From the NCBI RefSeq assembly GCF_021190955.1, contig NZ_JAIOAO010000003.1, positions 868,001 to 932,000 of the forward strand: 64,000 nt of DNA. Direction: 5' to 3'. A program made the translations under genes and the position numbers. Every line of letters starts with the position of its first letter. Position 1 is the first letter of the stretch. Shown here in pieces: positions 42,414-50,658 of this stretch. Below the pieces are notes generated by a model. It was given only the letters and a program-made list of their open reading frames with translations. It was not told the DNA's origin and made no database searches. The DNA comes from Parachryseolinea silvisoli. Its GTDB lineage: Bacteria > Bacteroidota > Bacteroidia > Cytophagales > Cyclobacteriaceae.

Positions 42414-44066
42414 TCAAAGAGATTTCAAACGTTTGAAATAGTTGATTAACCCATTCGTCGAAGCATCGTGCGAGGTGATTTCTTCCGTCGACGTCAGTTC
42501 GGGGAGTATTTTTTTGGCTAACACCTTGCCCAATTCAACACCCCATTGATCGAAGCTGAAGATGTTCCAGATCACACCCTGCACAAAGATCTTGTGTTCG
42601 TAGATCGCGAGCAGGGAACCCAATGTCTCCGGGGTAAGCTTGTGAAAAAGTATACTATTGCTTGGACGGTTGCCTTCGAACACGCGGAAGGGCGCATGGT
42701 GGGCAATGCCTTCGGCATCCATACCCGCTTGCTTCAGCTCGGCTTTTACTTCGTCCAGGGTCCTGCCCTGCATGAGCGCTTCGGTCTGCGCGAAGTAATT
42801 AGAGAGAAGCTTCACGTGATGATCGCCTACCGGGTTGTGGCTTACAGCCGGTGCGATAAAGTCGCAGGGAATAAGTTTGGTGCCCTGGTGGATGAGCTGG
42901 TAGAATGCGTGCTGACCGTTGGTGCCGGGCTCGCCCCAGATGACCGGTCCGGTCTGGTACATCACCGGTTGACCATCGCGGTCCACCTGCTTGCCGTTGC
43001 TTTCCATATTGCCCTGCTGGAAGTACGCAGCAAAGCGGTGCATATACTGGTCGTACGGCAGGATCGCCTCCGAGGCAGCGCCAAAGAAGTTGTTATACCA
43101 AACGCCGATGAGTGCCAGCACTACCGGAATGTTCTTCTCAAAGGGCTCACTGCGGAAGTGGTTATCGATCGCATGCGCGCCCGAAAGCAGTTTCTCGAAG
43201 TTGTTGTAGCCAATCGTGGCAGCAATCGACAGGCCGATGGACGACCATAACGAATAACGACCACCGACCCAATCCCAAAACACAAACATGTTCTCCGGGG
43301 CAATGCCAAAGGCAGTGACAGCCTTCTCGTTGGTCGAGACCGCGACGAAGTGTTTGGCTACATCGCCTTTGCCGCCGGTCTTTTCAAGGAACCAATCCCG
43401 GGCCGTGGTCGCGTTGGTCATTGTCTCTTGTGTGGTGAAGGTTTTAGAGGCAATGATAAAGATCGTTGTTTCGGGATCTACGCGCTTGAGCACTTCCGTA
43501 ATGTGGGTACCGTCTACATTGGACACGAAGTGCGGCGTGACGGTCGTCCAGTAGGGCCGAAGGGCCTCTGTGACCATATAAGGACCGAGGTCCGAACCGC
43601 CAATGCCAATGTTGACAATGGCCGTTACCGGCTTGCCGGAGTATCCTTTCCATGCACCGCTGAGCAGGCTGTCGGAGAACTTCTTTACCTGGGCCAGCAC
43701 CTGGTTCACCTTGGGCATGACGTCTTCGCCATCCGACATCATGGGGCTGCCCGAGCGATTACGCAATGCCACGTGCAGTACGGCGCGGTCTTCGGTTTGG
43801 TTGATGGCCTCGCCACGGAACATGGCGTCGATGGCATCCTTCAGCTCCACCTCGTTGGCCAGGTTGAAAAGCTCTTGGAGGACTTCCTTGTTCAGGATGT
43901 TCTTGGAGTAGTCGACCAGGATGTCTTCGAATTGCAGGTGGAACTTGGTAAAGCGTTCCGGGTCCTCTTCAAAGAGCTCGCGCATGTGCGTGGCCTGCAT
44001 GGTGAGGAAAAGCGTTTCAAGCTTTTGCCATGCAGCGGTCTCGGTCGGATTGTGGTTTGGCAGCAT
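42414..44066 (-). CDS. pgi: Glucose-6-phosphate isomerase
   Basis: A 550-residue Pgi. Conserved motifs are [49 protein letters not shown] and [12 protein letters not shown], with the catalytic Glu, His and Lys regions in normal order. The ATG at 44066 is chosen; the frame continues 16 codons to a TTG at 44114, but those codons overlap the apparent promoter. Convergence of sugar supply (xylose, glucan, glucokinase) and Pgi/PfkA in one neighbourhood is notable. Confidence 0.95.
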   Translation of the reverse strand: MLPNHNPTETAAWQKLETLFLTMQATHMRELFEEDPERFTKFHLQFEDILVDYSKNILNKEVLQELFNLANEVELKDAIDAMFRGEAINQTEDRAVLHVALRNRSGSPMMSDGEDVMPKVNQVLAQVKKFSDSLLSGAWKGYSGKPVTAIVNIGIGGSDLGPYMVTEALRPYWTTVTPHFVSNVDGTHITEVLKRVDPETTIFIIASKTFTTQETMTNATTARDWFLEKTGGKGDVAKHFVAVSTNEKAVTAFGIAPENMFVFWDWVGGRYSLWSSIGLSIAATIGYNNFEKLLSGAHAIDNHFRSEPFEKNIPVVLALIGVWYNNFFGAASEAILPYDQYMHRFAAYFQQGNMESNGKQVDRDGQPVMYQTGPVIWGEPGTNGQHAFYQLIHQGTKLIPCDFIAPAVSHNPVGDHHVKLLSNYFAQTEALMQGRTLDEVKAELKQAGMDAEGIAHHAPFRVFEGNRPSNSILFHKLTPETLGSLLAIYEHKIFVQGVIWNIFSFDQWGVELGKVLAKKILPELTSTEEITSHDASTNGLINYFKRLKSL

Positions 44067-44085
44067 AGATTTACGGTTGAGGATG

Positions 44086-44114
44086 CGAATATAAAAGGTT
44101 TGCGGATTTGGCAA
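44086..44114 (-). promoter_or_regulatory. pgi promoter candidate
   Basis: Minus strand: TTG (44114-44112), 18-base gap, TATATTCG (44093-44086), seven of eight to the -7 consensus if the middle T is allowed to vary. A 6-base-arm hairpin (CTACTC...GAGTAG) lies just upstream at 44119-44140. Confidence 0.4.
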
Positions 44115-44233
44115 CGGCTACTCTTTTAGGAATGAGTAGGTGACAAAAGTCAAGGCTTATTAAGACTTGAGTAAATTGATATTAATATATTGATAATCTT
44201 TTAATTATGATAATTAAGTGAAGTGAAACTAAA

Positions 44234-44272
44234 AGATTAGAGAAAGATTAAAAGTGTACGTGAAAGAGATTA
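44234..44272. repeat. AGATTA motif on an 11-base register in an AT-rich spacer
   Basis: AGATTA begins at 44234, 44245 and 44267, i.e. 11 and 22 bases apart, each followed by purines. It is in the AT-rich, gene-free stretch 44115-44286 between pgi and the tex terminator. Weaker than the other 11-base arrays; low complexity could contribute. Confidence 0.4.
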
Positions 44273-44280
44273 AAAACGTA

Positions 44281-44324
44281 ATAAAAAAGCGCAAGCCAGA
44301 AGGTCAACCTACCAGCTTGCGCTT
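44281..44324 (-). terminator. tex terminator
   Basis: Arms AAGCGCAAGC (44287-44296) and GCTTGCGCTT (44315-44324) with a loop that itself can pair (AGGT/ACCT); on the minus strand a TTTTTTAT run follows. A second small hairpin (TCCCC-GAAA-GGGGA, 44331-44344) lies 3 bases behind the tex stop. Confidence 0.8.
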
Positions 44325-44347
44325 GAACGTTCCCCGAAAGGGGACAA

Positions 44348-46669
44348 CTATTTCTTAAACTTGCTCACCAGCATTGCCAGCTTCTCTTCCATGGACACTT
44401 CTTTCTCTTTCTCCTTGGGTTTGGAATCGCCACGATTATTATCGCGGCGTGGCCCTTGCCCTTTATCGTCGCGTTTGCCCTTGTTACTGCCGTCTTGCGC
44501 CGGCACACCCTGATCAGCAAATGGATCGCTCTTCATCGACAAACCAATACGCTTGCGAGGCGCGTCCACTTCCACCACCGTTACCTTTACCTTCTGAGCG
44601 ACGGTAACAACCTCTTTCGGGTCCTTCACAAACTTATCGGCCAGGTGGCTGATGTGCACGAGGCCATCCTGGTGCACGCCGATGTCGACGAAAGCACCGA
44701 AGTTCGTCACGTTAGTAACGATTCCCGGCATGGCCATGCCGATCTTCAAATCGCCGATGGTATTAACGCCTTCTGTAAAGCTAAAGATCTCAAACGTCGA
44801 GCGCGGGTCGCGGCCCGGCTTCTCGAGCTCGGCCATGATATCGGTGAGTGTCGGCAGACCGACCTTATCGGTTACATATTTCTTAAGATCCAACTGACGG
44901 CGTAGCTCCGCGCTGCTCATCAGCTCGCGCACCGAGCAACCCAGGTCGGCTGCCATCTGTTTGACGATAGAGTAGCTCTCTGGGTGCACCGCGCTGGAAT
45001 CCAGTGGGTTCTCGGCAGCATGGATGCGCAGGAAGCCCGCCGCCTGTTCGAAAACCTTTTCCCCCAGCCGCGATACCTTCATGAGCGACTCGCGGTCTTT
45101 AAACGGGCCGTTCTGGTTGCGATACTCGACAATGTTGCGGGCAAGCGCAGGCGTCAAACCGGATACATAGGAGAGGAGCTCCTTGCTGGCGGTGTTTACT
45201 TCCACACCCACCTGGTTTACGCAGCTCATCACGACGTCATCCAGTCCTTGCTTGAGCTTTGTTTGCTCGACATCGTGCTGGTATTGGCCTACCCCGATCG
45301 ATTTAGGGTCGATCTTTACCAGTTCCGCCAGCGGGTCCATCAGGCGACGGCCGATGGAAACGGCTCCACGCACGGTAATATCTTTGTCCGGAAATTCCTC
45401 GCGGGCAACTTCCGAGGCTGAATACACCGAGGCACCGCTCTCATTCACCATCACGACCAAAATCTTATGCGGCAGGCCGATGGCTTTTACAAAGGCTTCT
45501 GTTTCACGGCCGGCCGTACCATTGCCGATGGCGACGGCTTCGATCTCGTATTGCTCGCACAATGCCTTGATGAGGGCTGCGGCCTTTGCAGTCTGACGCT
45601 GAGGCTCATGCGGGTAGATTACGTCGTCGTAGAGCAGCTTGCCCTGGCGGTCAAGACAGGTCACTTTACAGCCCGTACGGAAGCCTGGATCGAGTGCCAA
45701 CACGTTGCGCTGGCCAAGCGGCGCCTGCAGCAACAGCTCCTTGAGGTTAGACGCAAACACCTTGATGGCTTCTTCATCGGCCTTCATCTTGGACTCCATG
45801 CGCACTTCCGTTTCCAGGGAGGGGCGCAGCAGTCGTTTGTAGCTATCCTTGATCGCTAACCGCACTTGATCGGCAGCAGCGTTTTCTTCTTTCACGTGTT
45901 GACGCTCCATCGAGCTGATCGCCAGCTCTTCAGGGGGGTAGATATCAAGGGCGAGAACACCTTCTTTCTCTGCGCGGCGCATCGCCAGCAGGCGGTGTGA
46001 GGGCGTCCTGGAAATGGGCTCGCTCCATTCAAAATAGTCCTTGTATTTCTGACCGTCGTTTTCTTTGCCTTTCAGCACGTGCGACTCCACCTGGCCTTCG
46101 GTCCAGAAGATCTCGCGGACGTTCTTACGCGTGTCCGGGTTTTCACTGACCCACTCCGCGATGATATCGCGGGCGCCATCGAGCGCTTCGGTCAGATCGG
46201 CTACGCCTTTTTCACTGTCAACAAACGTGGCGGCAAATTCATCGAGGTTAAATTTCTCCTGGTTGAAGAGACGCTGGGCGAGGGGCTCGAGGCCTTTCTC
46301 TTTGGCCACGCTGGCGCGGGTCTTACGTTTGGGTTTATACGGCAGGTAAATGTCTTCCAGCTCGGCCAGGGTCTCGGCGGTTACGATCGAAGACATCAGC
46401 TCGGGCGTAAGCTTGCCTTGCTTCTCGATGGAGCTGATCACGGCTTCACGTCGCTTGTCGAGCTCGCGCAGTTGTTCAATGCGGTCGCGCACGGTGGTGA
46501 TTGCCACTTCGTCCATGCTGCCGGTCAATTCCTTTCGGTAGCGTGCAATGAATGGAATCGTCGCGCCCTCCGCCAACAATTCGCCTACGGCTTTAACATA
46601 TTTAAGGGGCTGCGCGAGCTCCTTTGCAATCAGATCTACCCAGCGGTTGAGATTCTCTTGTTCCATCAT
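44348..46669 (-). CDS. tex: Tex-family RNA-binding transcription accessory protein
   Basis: A 773-residue protein with the Tex/Spt6-like order: N-terminal helical domain (ATIPFIARYRKELTGSMDE), YqgF/RNase H-like domain (about 325-450; VLALDPGFRTGCKVTCLD), helix-hairpin-helix repeats (about 490-560) and an S1 RNA-binding domain (about 645-715; MPGIVTNVTNFGAFVDIGVHQDGLVHIS). A Lys/Asp-rich tail (about 725-760) precedes the last helix. Length is normal. It is transcribed from a strong promoter at 46691-46720 and is divergent from mgsA. Confidence 0.95.
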   Translation of the reverse strand: MMEQENLNRWVDLIAKELAQPLKYVKAVGELLAEGATIPFIARYRKELTGSMDEVAITTVRDRIEQLRELDKRREAVISSIEKQGKLTPELMSSIVTAETLAELEDIYLPYKPKRKTRASVAKEKGLEPLAQRLFNQEKFNLDEFAATFVDSEKGVADLTEALDGARDIIAEWVSENPDTRKNVREIFWTEGQVESHVLKGKENDGQKYKDYFEWSEPISRTPSHRLLAMRRAEKEGVLALDIYPPEELAISSMERQHVKEENAAADQVRLAIKDSYKRLLRPSLETEVRMESKMKADEEAIKVFASNLKELLLQAPLGQRNVLALDPGFRTGCKVTCLDRQGKLLYDDVIYPHEPQRQTAKAAALIKALCEQYEIEAVAIGNGTAGRETEAFVKAIGLPHKILVVMVNESGASVYSASEVAREEFPDKDITVRGAVSIGRRLMDPLAELVKIDPKSIGVGQYQHDVEQTKLKQGLDDVVMSCVNQVGVEVNTASKELLSYVSGLTPALARNIVEYRNQNGPFKDRESLMKVSRLGEKVFEQAAGFLRIHAAENPLDSSAVHPESYSIVKQMAADLGCSVRELMSSAELRRQLDLKKYVTDKVGLPTLTDIMAELEKPGRDPRSTFEIFSFTEGVNTIGDLKIGMAMPGIVTNVTNFGAFVDIGVHQDGLVHISHLADKFVKDPKEVVTVAQKVKVTVVEVDAPRKRIGLSMKSDPFADQGVPAQDGSNKGKRDDKGQGPRRDNNRGDSKPKEKEKEVSMEEKLAMLVSKFKK

Positions 46670-46690
46670 AGCGTTTCAAAAACAGGCTGG

Positions 46691-46720
46691 CAAAAATAGA
46701 AGAAGGATTGTAACCTGCAA
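46691..46720 (-). promoter_or_regulatory. tex promoter
   Basis: Minus strand: TTG (46720-46718), 19-base gap, TATTTTTG (46698-46691): an exact Bacteroidota -33/-7 promoter, identical in both boxes and spacing to that of pfkA. Confidence 0.6.
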
Positions 46721-46751
46721 TGTGTATTTTTAGACGGATTTGACTTTCTCC

Positions 46752-47183
46752 ATGAGCAAAAAACACATAGCCCTTGTGGCTCACGACAATAAGAAGAAAG
46801 AATTAATTGAATGGTCGAAGTCGCATCGCGAAAGTATGCTGGCCTGCGAGCTCTACGCCACCGGCACCACCGGCCGCCTGGTATCAGAAGCCCTCGGTAT
46901 GCCCGTGCACCGTTTGCAGAGCGGCCCCCTCGGTGGCGACCAGCAGATCGGTGCTTTAATCGCCGAAGGACGCATCGACGCCCTGATCTTCTTCTGGGAC
47001 CCTCTGGCCCCGTTACCCCACGACCCCGACATCAAAGCGCTGCTACGCCTGGCCGTCGTGTGGAACATCCCCATGGCTTGCAACCGCGCCACCGCCGACC
47101 TGCTGTTCTCATCACCCATATTTTTGGACGGTTACACCCGGGGCGTTCCGGACTTCACGGAGTACAACAACCGGCCGCTGTAG
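46752..47183 (+). CDS. mgsA: Methylglyoxal synthase
   Basis: A 143-residue MgsA that turns dihydroxyacetone phosphate into methylglyoxal and phosphate, relieving phosphate shortage or sugar-phosphate stress. KHIALVAHDNKKKE starts the domain, YATGTTGRLV binds the phosphate, the catalytic Asp is D63 in GGDQQIG, and FFWDPLAPLPHDPDIKAL is a family signature. The ATG at 46752 is preferred over an in-frame TTG at 46740. It stands alone, divergent from tex, near pgi and pfkA. Confidence 0.94.
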   Translation: MSKKHIALVAHDNKKKELIEWSKSHRESMLACELYATGTTGRLVSEALGMPVHRLQSGPLGGDQQIGALIAEGRIDALIFFWDPLAPLPHDPDIKALLRLAVVWNIPMACNRATADLLFSSPIFLDGYTRGVPDFTEYNNRPL

Positions 47184-47236
47184 GGTTGGTTGCGATCTGT
47201 TCCGGCCAGGATAATCGATCCGGGAATGCTTCATGG

Positions 47237-47280
47237 TAAAGCCCTACTAAAGCCGTACTAAAGCCCTACTTAACTCCTAT
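47237..47280. repeat. Direct repeats with exact 11-base period (three to four units)
   Basis: TAAAGCCCTAC, TAAAGCCGTAC, TAAAGCCCTAC and a degenerate TTAACTCCTAT follow without gaps. The array is 54 bases behind mgsA and about 60 before the tRNA-Met promoter. Confidence 0.75.
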
Positions 47281-47341
47281 CGGAGTGCTGTCGTTCCGAC
47301 GGGGTGATGCTGGGTTTCTTGAAACAAAATCATTCAAATAA

Positions 47342-47371
47342 TTGGAATTTGGAGACTACTTTGTATGTTTG
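47342..47371 (+). promoter_or_regulatory. tRNA-Met promoter
   Basis: TTG at 47342-47344, 19-base gap, TATGTTTG at 47364-47371: exact -7 box. The mature tRNA would begin about 45 bases beyond the start of transcription. Confidence 0.6.
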
Positions 47372-47423
47372 CGCTCCCAAAAAATGGAACAGGGCACTCC
47401 TGAGCCATCAGAAGGGAAAAAAT

Positions 47424-47497
47424 GGCGCGGTAGCTCAGGTGGTTAGAGCGTTGGATTCATAACCCAAAGGTCGGGGGTTCAACTCTCCCCCGCGCTA
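47424..47497 (+). tRNA. tRNA-Met (CAT)
   Basis: A cloverleaf folds from 47424: acceptor GGCGCGG with CCGCGCT (one G-U at the first pair), D stem GCTC/GAGC, anticodon loop TTCATAA with CAT, and T loop TTCAACT. The base pair next to the anticodon loop is A-C. CCA is not encoded. A CAT anticodon could also belong to an Ile tRNA modified at C34; elongator Met is preferred. Confidence 0.9.
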
Positions 47498-47498
47498 C

Positions 47499-47548
47499 AA
47501 AAACAGAGTGAGTGTGAGAGCGACTGCGAGCATACTCACTCTGTTTTT
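47499..47548 (+). terminator. tRNA-Met terminator within a dispersed repeat
   Basis: Perfect 15-base arms AAAAACAGAGTGAGT (47499-47513) and ACTCACTCTGTTTTT (47534-47548). The loop contains GTGAGAGCGACTGCGAG, the core of the dispersed repeat family, and the following bases (to 47576) carry a second, opposite copy. A decayed copy of this whole stretch occurs at 50486-50530. Confidence 0.8.
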
Positions 47549-47596
47549 CTTCACCCTCACTCTCACGTGGAGCTTGAGAGAATGTCAAACGAACAC

Positions 47597-47668
47597 GGTC
47601 CGTTCGTCTAGGGGTTAGGACACCAGATTTTCATTCTGGTAACACGGGTTCGATTCCCGTACGGACTA
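47597..47668 (+). tRNA. tRNA-Glu (TTC)
   Basis: A cloverleaf folds from 47597: acceptor GGTCCGT with ACGGACT, D arm TCTAGGGGTTAGGA, anticodon loop TTTTCAT with TTC, T loop TTCGATT. Discriminator A, CCA not encoded. Its 3' flank, including the terminator, is copied elsewhere in the window. Confidence 0.93.
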
Positions 47669-47669
47669 C

Positions 47670-47725
47670 ATTTTCGATTAAGAGCAAACTTTTCGGAGTT
47701 TGCTTTTTTATTTTGGATCCTTCTC
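47670..47725 (+). terminator. tRNA-Glu terminator and 3' flank (repeat copy A)
   Basis: The hairpin AGCAAACT-TTTCGG-AGTTTGCT (47683-47704) is followed by TTTTTATTTT. The stretch ATTTTCGATT...GGATCCTTCTC is repeated nearly base for base at 58661-58718 (copy B, one extra T) and, more diverged, at about 53750-53811 (copy C). This looks like a target of past integration or duplication events at the tRNA. Confidence 0.85.
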
Positions 47726-47836
47726 TTTTTTTGCGGTTTTCGTTTACACCCCTGCGTCGGGGTTAGTACATATCCAACATCATATTGGAACGTAGCTACT
47801 CAGAGAAAGCTTACGAGCTAACCAGGTGTCGCGGAT

Positions 47837-49318
47837 TCACAGTTGTTCGGTCATTTTCGCTGTGAGCGATTTTTGCACCATCTCCGGCAATGTAGCAATG
47901 GCCCGATTAATACCTTCGAGGTTACGCTGGTAGGCAGGCGTCTTCATTGATTCTCGGTTATAGAAGATAAGAAGCTGTGCCATGGCGGTGCGGTTATAGA
48001 GATCGAGTCGCTTGTCTTCAATCATTGCCAGCAGCAGGGTTACTGCGCTGGTTTGGTTTGCCGATTCCGTCAAGCCCCGTGCCATGACGGCGGTTGACCC
48101 CTGGTAGTGAACTATGTTTACGTCGCGGGAGGAGAGGCAAGCGCCGATCGACAATTTCATGCTGTTCACTCCCATTTGATCTAGCTCCCGGACATAGGTT
48201 TTTCTTCTCGTTGACGTGTCGGAAGGCTCGTATTGATAGAAGTGGTCATTCATAACATCCAGGTGAGCACGTAAAAAAATCTCCCACTGGTTTGCTCGTA
48301 CGGCAAGCTTGCAAATCTCTCGCGTGTAGCGCGTGGGCCACATGTCCGCGCCACAAGTGCGGAGAGGGCGAGAACTCCGCTCCAGGGACAATGCCCGCTC
48401 AGGGGAAAGATACCGCACGGCATACTCGTCAAGAGAAAAATCGTGACGATGGGTGATGGCTTCTGCTACAGCATCGTCCAGTAATTTCATATTAACTGGG
48501 TTTTGCATTTTTCGGTCGAGCGCTGCCAGACGACGGTTGTACCAGCCTTCCACAGCCGCGGCATACTCGTCCCACCGCCGGCGTCGCTCTTCCTCATCGG
48601 CAGATTCCTTCGTTTCTTCGGGGGCAGGTTCGAAATCCGAAACCAAGTCTACGTATTCCTTGATTTTAGACAGACTGTCGGGGATTGCATCAAGCCTAGG
48701 AGTGTCTGCTGGCGAAAAAATGGTGGTAGTGGTGTCGATTATGCAATCGACGTACCGGATGAGTGTCGCGTATTCAGCAGGAATTTGCATCGATGTTAGC
48801 TTTTTAAGATATATCCCTCTCAGAAAGGGATAATGATAGCTGAATACCCAGCCGGTTGACTTATCATGGATAGCCACATCCGGAACCCTGAGCCAGGCCG
48901 GTGCTATATTGGAAGCGTAGCGTATGGTCTTTTCGCCGAAGAGATTCATGCGCTCCTTGGCGATCCAGACATTTCGTAACACCTTCGCCGAAGGGAACAT
49001 CTTCTGTAACTTCTCAATCGTCATGGGATGCGCCATGACCTCGTGTGCTTCAGCGGAGTCAGCAAATGTATCTATATAGTCGCCATAGCCTTGGTCCAAC
49101 GATCGGAATTGCTTCGGTGGGGACGTTTCACAGCGCAGGTGCAGGGAATCGATGACCTTCTTCAATTTCACCATCGTCGCGCTGTCATAGACCAGGCCAT
49201 TGTCGCAGAGCTTAAAATCACCGAACCGTTCTCGATTAACGGAATCTACGGCGGGGTTACAACAAATGAGAAAGGCAAGGGTAGCGAGCAGCGGAAAATT
49301 CTTCATAGGCACCCTCAT
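47837..49318 (-). CDS. Lipoprotein of unknown function
   Basis: A 493-residue protein. Either ATG (49318 or 49306) gives a lipoprotein signal ending LAFLIC-C. The mature part is mostly helical, with a charged segment at about 245-265 (EETKESADEEERRRRW) and a C-terminal helical-repeat look. No domain is recognised. It is the first gene of the accessory region, transcribed toward tRNA-Glu, and has no operon partner. Confidence 0.65.
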   Translation of the reverse strand: MRVPMKNFPLLATLAFLICCNPAVDSVNRERFGDFKLCDNGLVYDSATMVKLKKVIDSLHLRCETSPPKQFRSLDQGYGDYIDTFADSAEAHEVMAHPMTIEKLQKMFPSAKVLRNVWIAKERMNLFGEKTIRYASNIAPAWLRVPDVAIHDKSTGWVFSYHYPFLRGIYLKKLTSMQIPAEYATLIRYVDCIIDTTTTIFSPADTPRLDAIPDSLSKIKEYVDLVSDFEPAPEETKESADEEERRRRWDEYAAAVEGWYNRRLAALDRKMQNPVNMKLLDDAVAEAITHRHDFSLDEYAVRYLSPERALSLERSSRPLRTCGADMWPTRYTREICKLAVRANQWEIFLRAHLDVMNDHFYQYEPSDTSTRRKTYVRELDQMGVNSMKLSIGACLSSRDVNIVHYQGSTAVMARGLTESANQTSAVTLLLAMIEDKRLDLYNRTAMAQLLIFYNRESMKTPAYQRNLEGINRAIATLPEMVQKSLTAKMTEQL

Positions 49319-49383
49319 AATTGAACAAGGCGGAATAAGTCACAAACATAACCTTTCATCCACCAGTAACGAGTGGAGTAATT

Positions 49384-49500
49384 TCATCGAACCGGCAATT
49401 CTTGAAATTTTGCGAAATTTTCAAGAATTTGGTTCGATAACCGTACCTCACAGTCTACTACTACAAAGCCTTCTAATATCGAAAATTGAAAGGCTTTTTT
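49384..49500. repeat. Palindromic repeat D1 with terminator-like hairpin
   Basis: A long imperfect inverted repeat: ATCGAACC...AATTCTTGAAATTTT on the left pairs with AAATTTTCAAGAATT...GGTTCGAT on the right (49385-49440). After GTCTACTAC comes a second hairpin, AAAGCCTT...AAGGCTTT plus T run (49466-49500). The right arm resembles the 3' end of tRNA-Glu (GGTTCGATnnCCGTAC). It fills the spacer between the lipoprotein gene and the small gene at 49754; I see nothing else in 49319-49753. Confidence 0.7.
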
Positions 49501-49753
49501 ATGTCTGACTGGAGAGGAATCGAAGCCCGCGGGCGGTACCTACGCACCCTCTCATCGTAGTTAACATTAATAGACAAAGTGTCAGGGCGCTGCTTATTCG
49601 TTTCATCAGGGAATATTGTGCAGCAGTTCCGCCTGATTACTCACACGATTCGTGTAAAGCGCGTATTAGTGTTAATGCGTAAAGTAGGTTGCCGATGAGC
49701 CCCAGCGGCATTTAGTTTTTTAGTAGCTTTACTTGGACCGCCAAGTTTATATC

Positions 49754-50077
49754 ATGAAACTCTCTGGGGATTTCAGACACTGTTTGAGACATTTTGCATT
49801 CTACTACACTAACGGCACGTTGCCATTTGTTATTGGTGACAATAGCATTCTAAAGGACATCGACTACCGCGAGCTCTTAAAAGATGAAGCATCCTTGGTT
49901 GAGCAGGCCTATGCAATTTATAGTAACAACATTGAAATGGACGATACAGGTAAAGTGATTAACAACGGCTATGCAATGAAAAGAGCCGCGCAGTGGATAC
50001 GCTTTGTTTGTAGAGAGCATGGTGAAGAATATGAAGTCGTCCCGCCGTTTGACGACTGGGAAACCTACTTGTACTGA
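49754..50077 (+). CDS. Small orphan protein, DUF7677-like
   Basis: A 107-residue soluble protein from the ATG at 49754 (an in-frame TTG lies 7 codons earlier). It begins KLSGDFRHCLRHFAFYYTNG and ends PPFDDWETYLY. This pattern recalls a family of small bacterial proteins labelled DUF7677, some of which lie in toxin-immunity neighbourhoods, but that is from memory and uncertain. It is flanked on both sides by members of the palindromic repeat family. Confidence 0.65.
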   Translation: MKLSGDFRHCLRHFAFYYTNGTLPFVIGDNSILKDIDYRELLKDEASLVEQAYAIYSNNIEMDDTGKVINNGYAMKRAAQWIRFVCREHGEEYEVVPPFDDWETYLY

Positions 50078-50320
50078 TAACATCACTATTAGGTGATAAA
50101 ATAAAGCAGTTCTGGGAGTAAATAGTTGGTCGGATAATCACGGACTGTCGATCGTTAGATCGTCGCTCTCAGGAAAGTCGCGTATGCTTCCGCTTAGTGC
50201 CTCCATTCGAATGTAGCAATTATCATCGTATGAGTTCCAGTTTAGCCGGTCCGTGGATTTCGGTCAAAATGGCCGATTCCCCTGCTTTTATCAGTCAGTC
50301 TTTGAAGCATTTGAAGATGA

Positions 50321-50430
50321 GGATTCAGCAAGCACGAATGCAGCACCCTTCGGTCTACTACTGAAAAGCCTTCTAATTGTGGAAATTAGAAGGCTTTTTT
50401 GTGTCCGACTGAACGAGAATCGAAACGCCG
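50321..50430. repeat. Repeat D2: right half of the palindromic family plus terminator
   Basis: GCACGAATGCAGCACCC, then CGGTCTACTACTGAAAAGCC, then the strong hairpin AAAAGCCTTCTAATT-GTGG-AAATTAGAAGGCTTTT (50364-50400). The bases after it (GTGTCCGACTGAACGAGAATCG) correspond to those after D1. No gene is visible in 50078-50658. Confidence 0.7.
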
Positions 50431-50447
50431 GTAAGTATTTGCTGATC

Positions 50448-50530
50448 GAGGTTCAGCGAGCATAAATGCAGCGCCGTCCGGTCTACAAAAAACAGCGTGA
50501 GTGTGAGGAGCGATAGCGAAAACATACTCA
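50448..50530. repeat. Decayed copy of a tRNA 3' end and its terminator
   Basis: GCATAAATGCAGCGCC and CCGGTCTACAAAAAACAG are followed by GCGTGAGTGTGAGGAGCGAT and ACATACTCA. From CTACAAAAA onward this aligns with the 3' end and terminator of tRNA-Met (47494-47545), with several indels. No cloverleaf can be drawn. Confidence 0.6.
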
Positions 50531-50658
50531 ACCATCTCGGCAGTTACGTATCCCCGTGTGCCTTTGCAGAGACATAAGCCTTATATGCAATTGCCGGCCG
50601 GTTATTTAAACTTACTAACAAGCATGTGGGAATTAGATTGACGCGTTGCCCGATCTGA

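Noticed and set aside
43350-44129. Plus-strand frame of 259 codons
   Set aside because: Antisense to pgi.
49384-49442. Palindromic repeat as a true integron attC site
   Set aside because: The core triplets differ from RYYYAAC/GTTRRRY (ATCGAAC and GTTCGAT) and no integron integrase is present; kept only as a cassette-like analogy.
50448-50530. A third tRNA gene
   Set aside because: Only a 3'-end-like stretch and terminator are present; no cloverleaf or anticodon arm can be formed.
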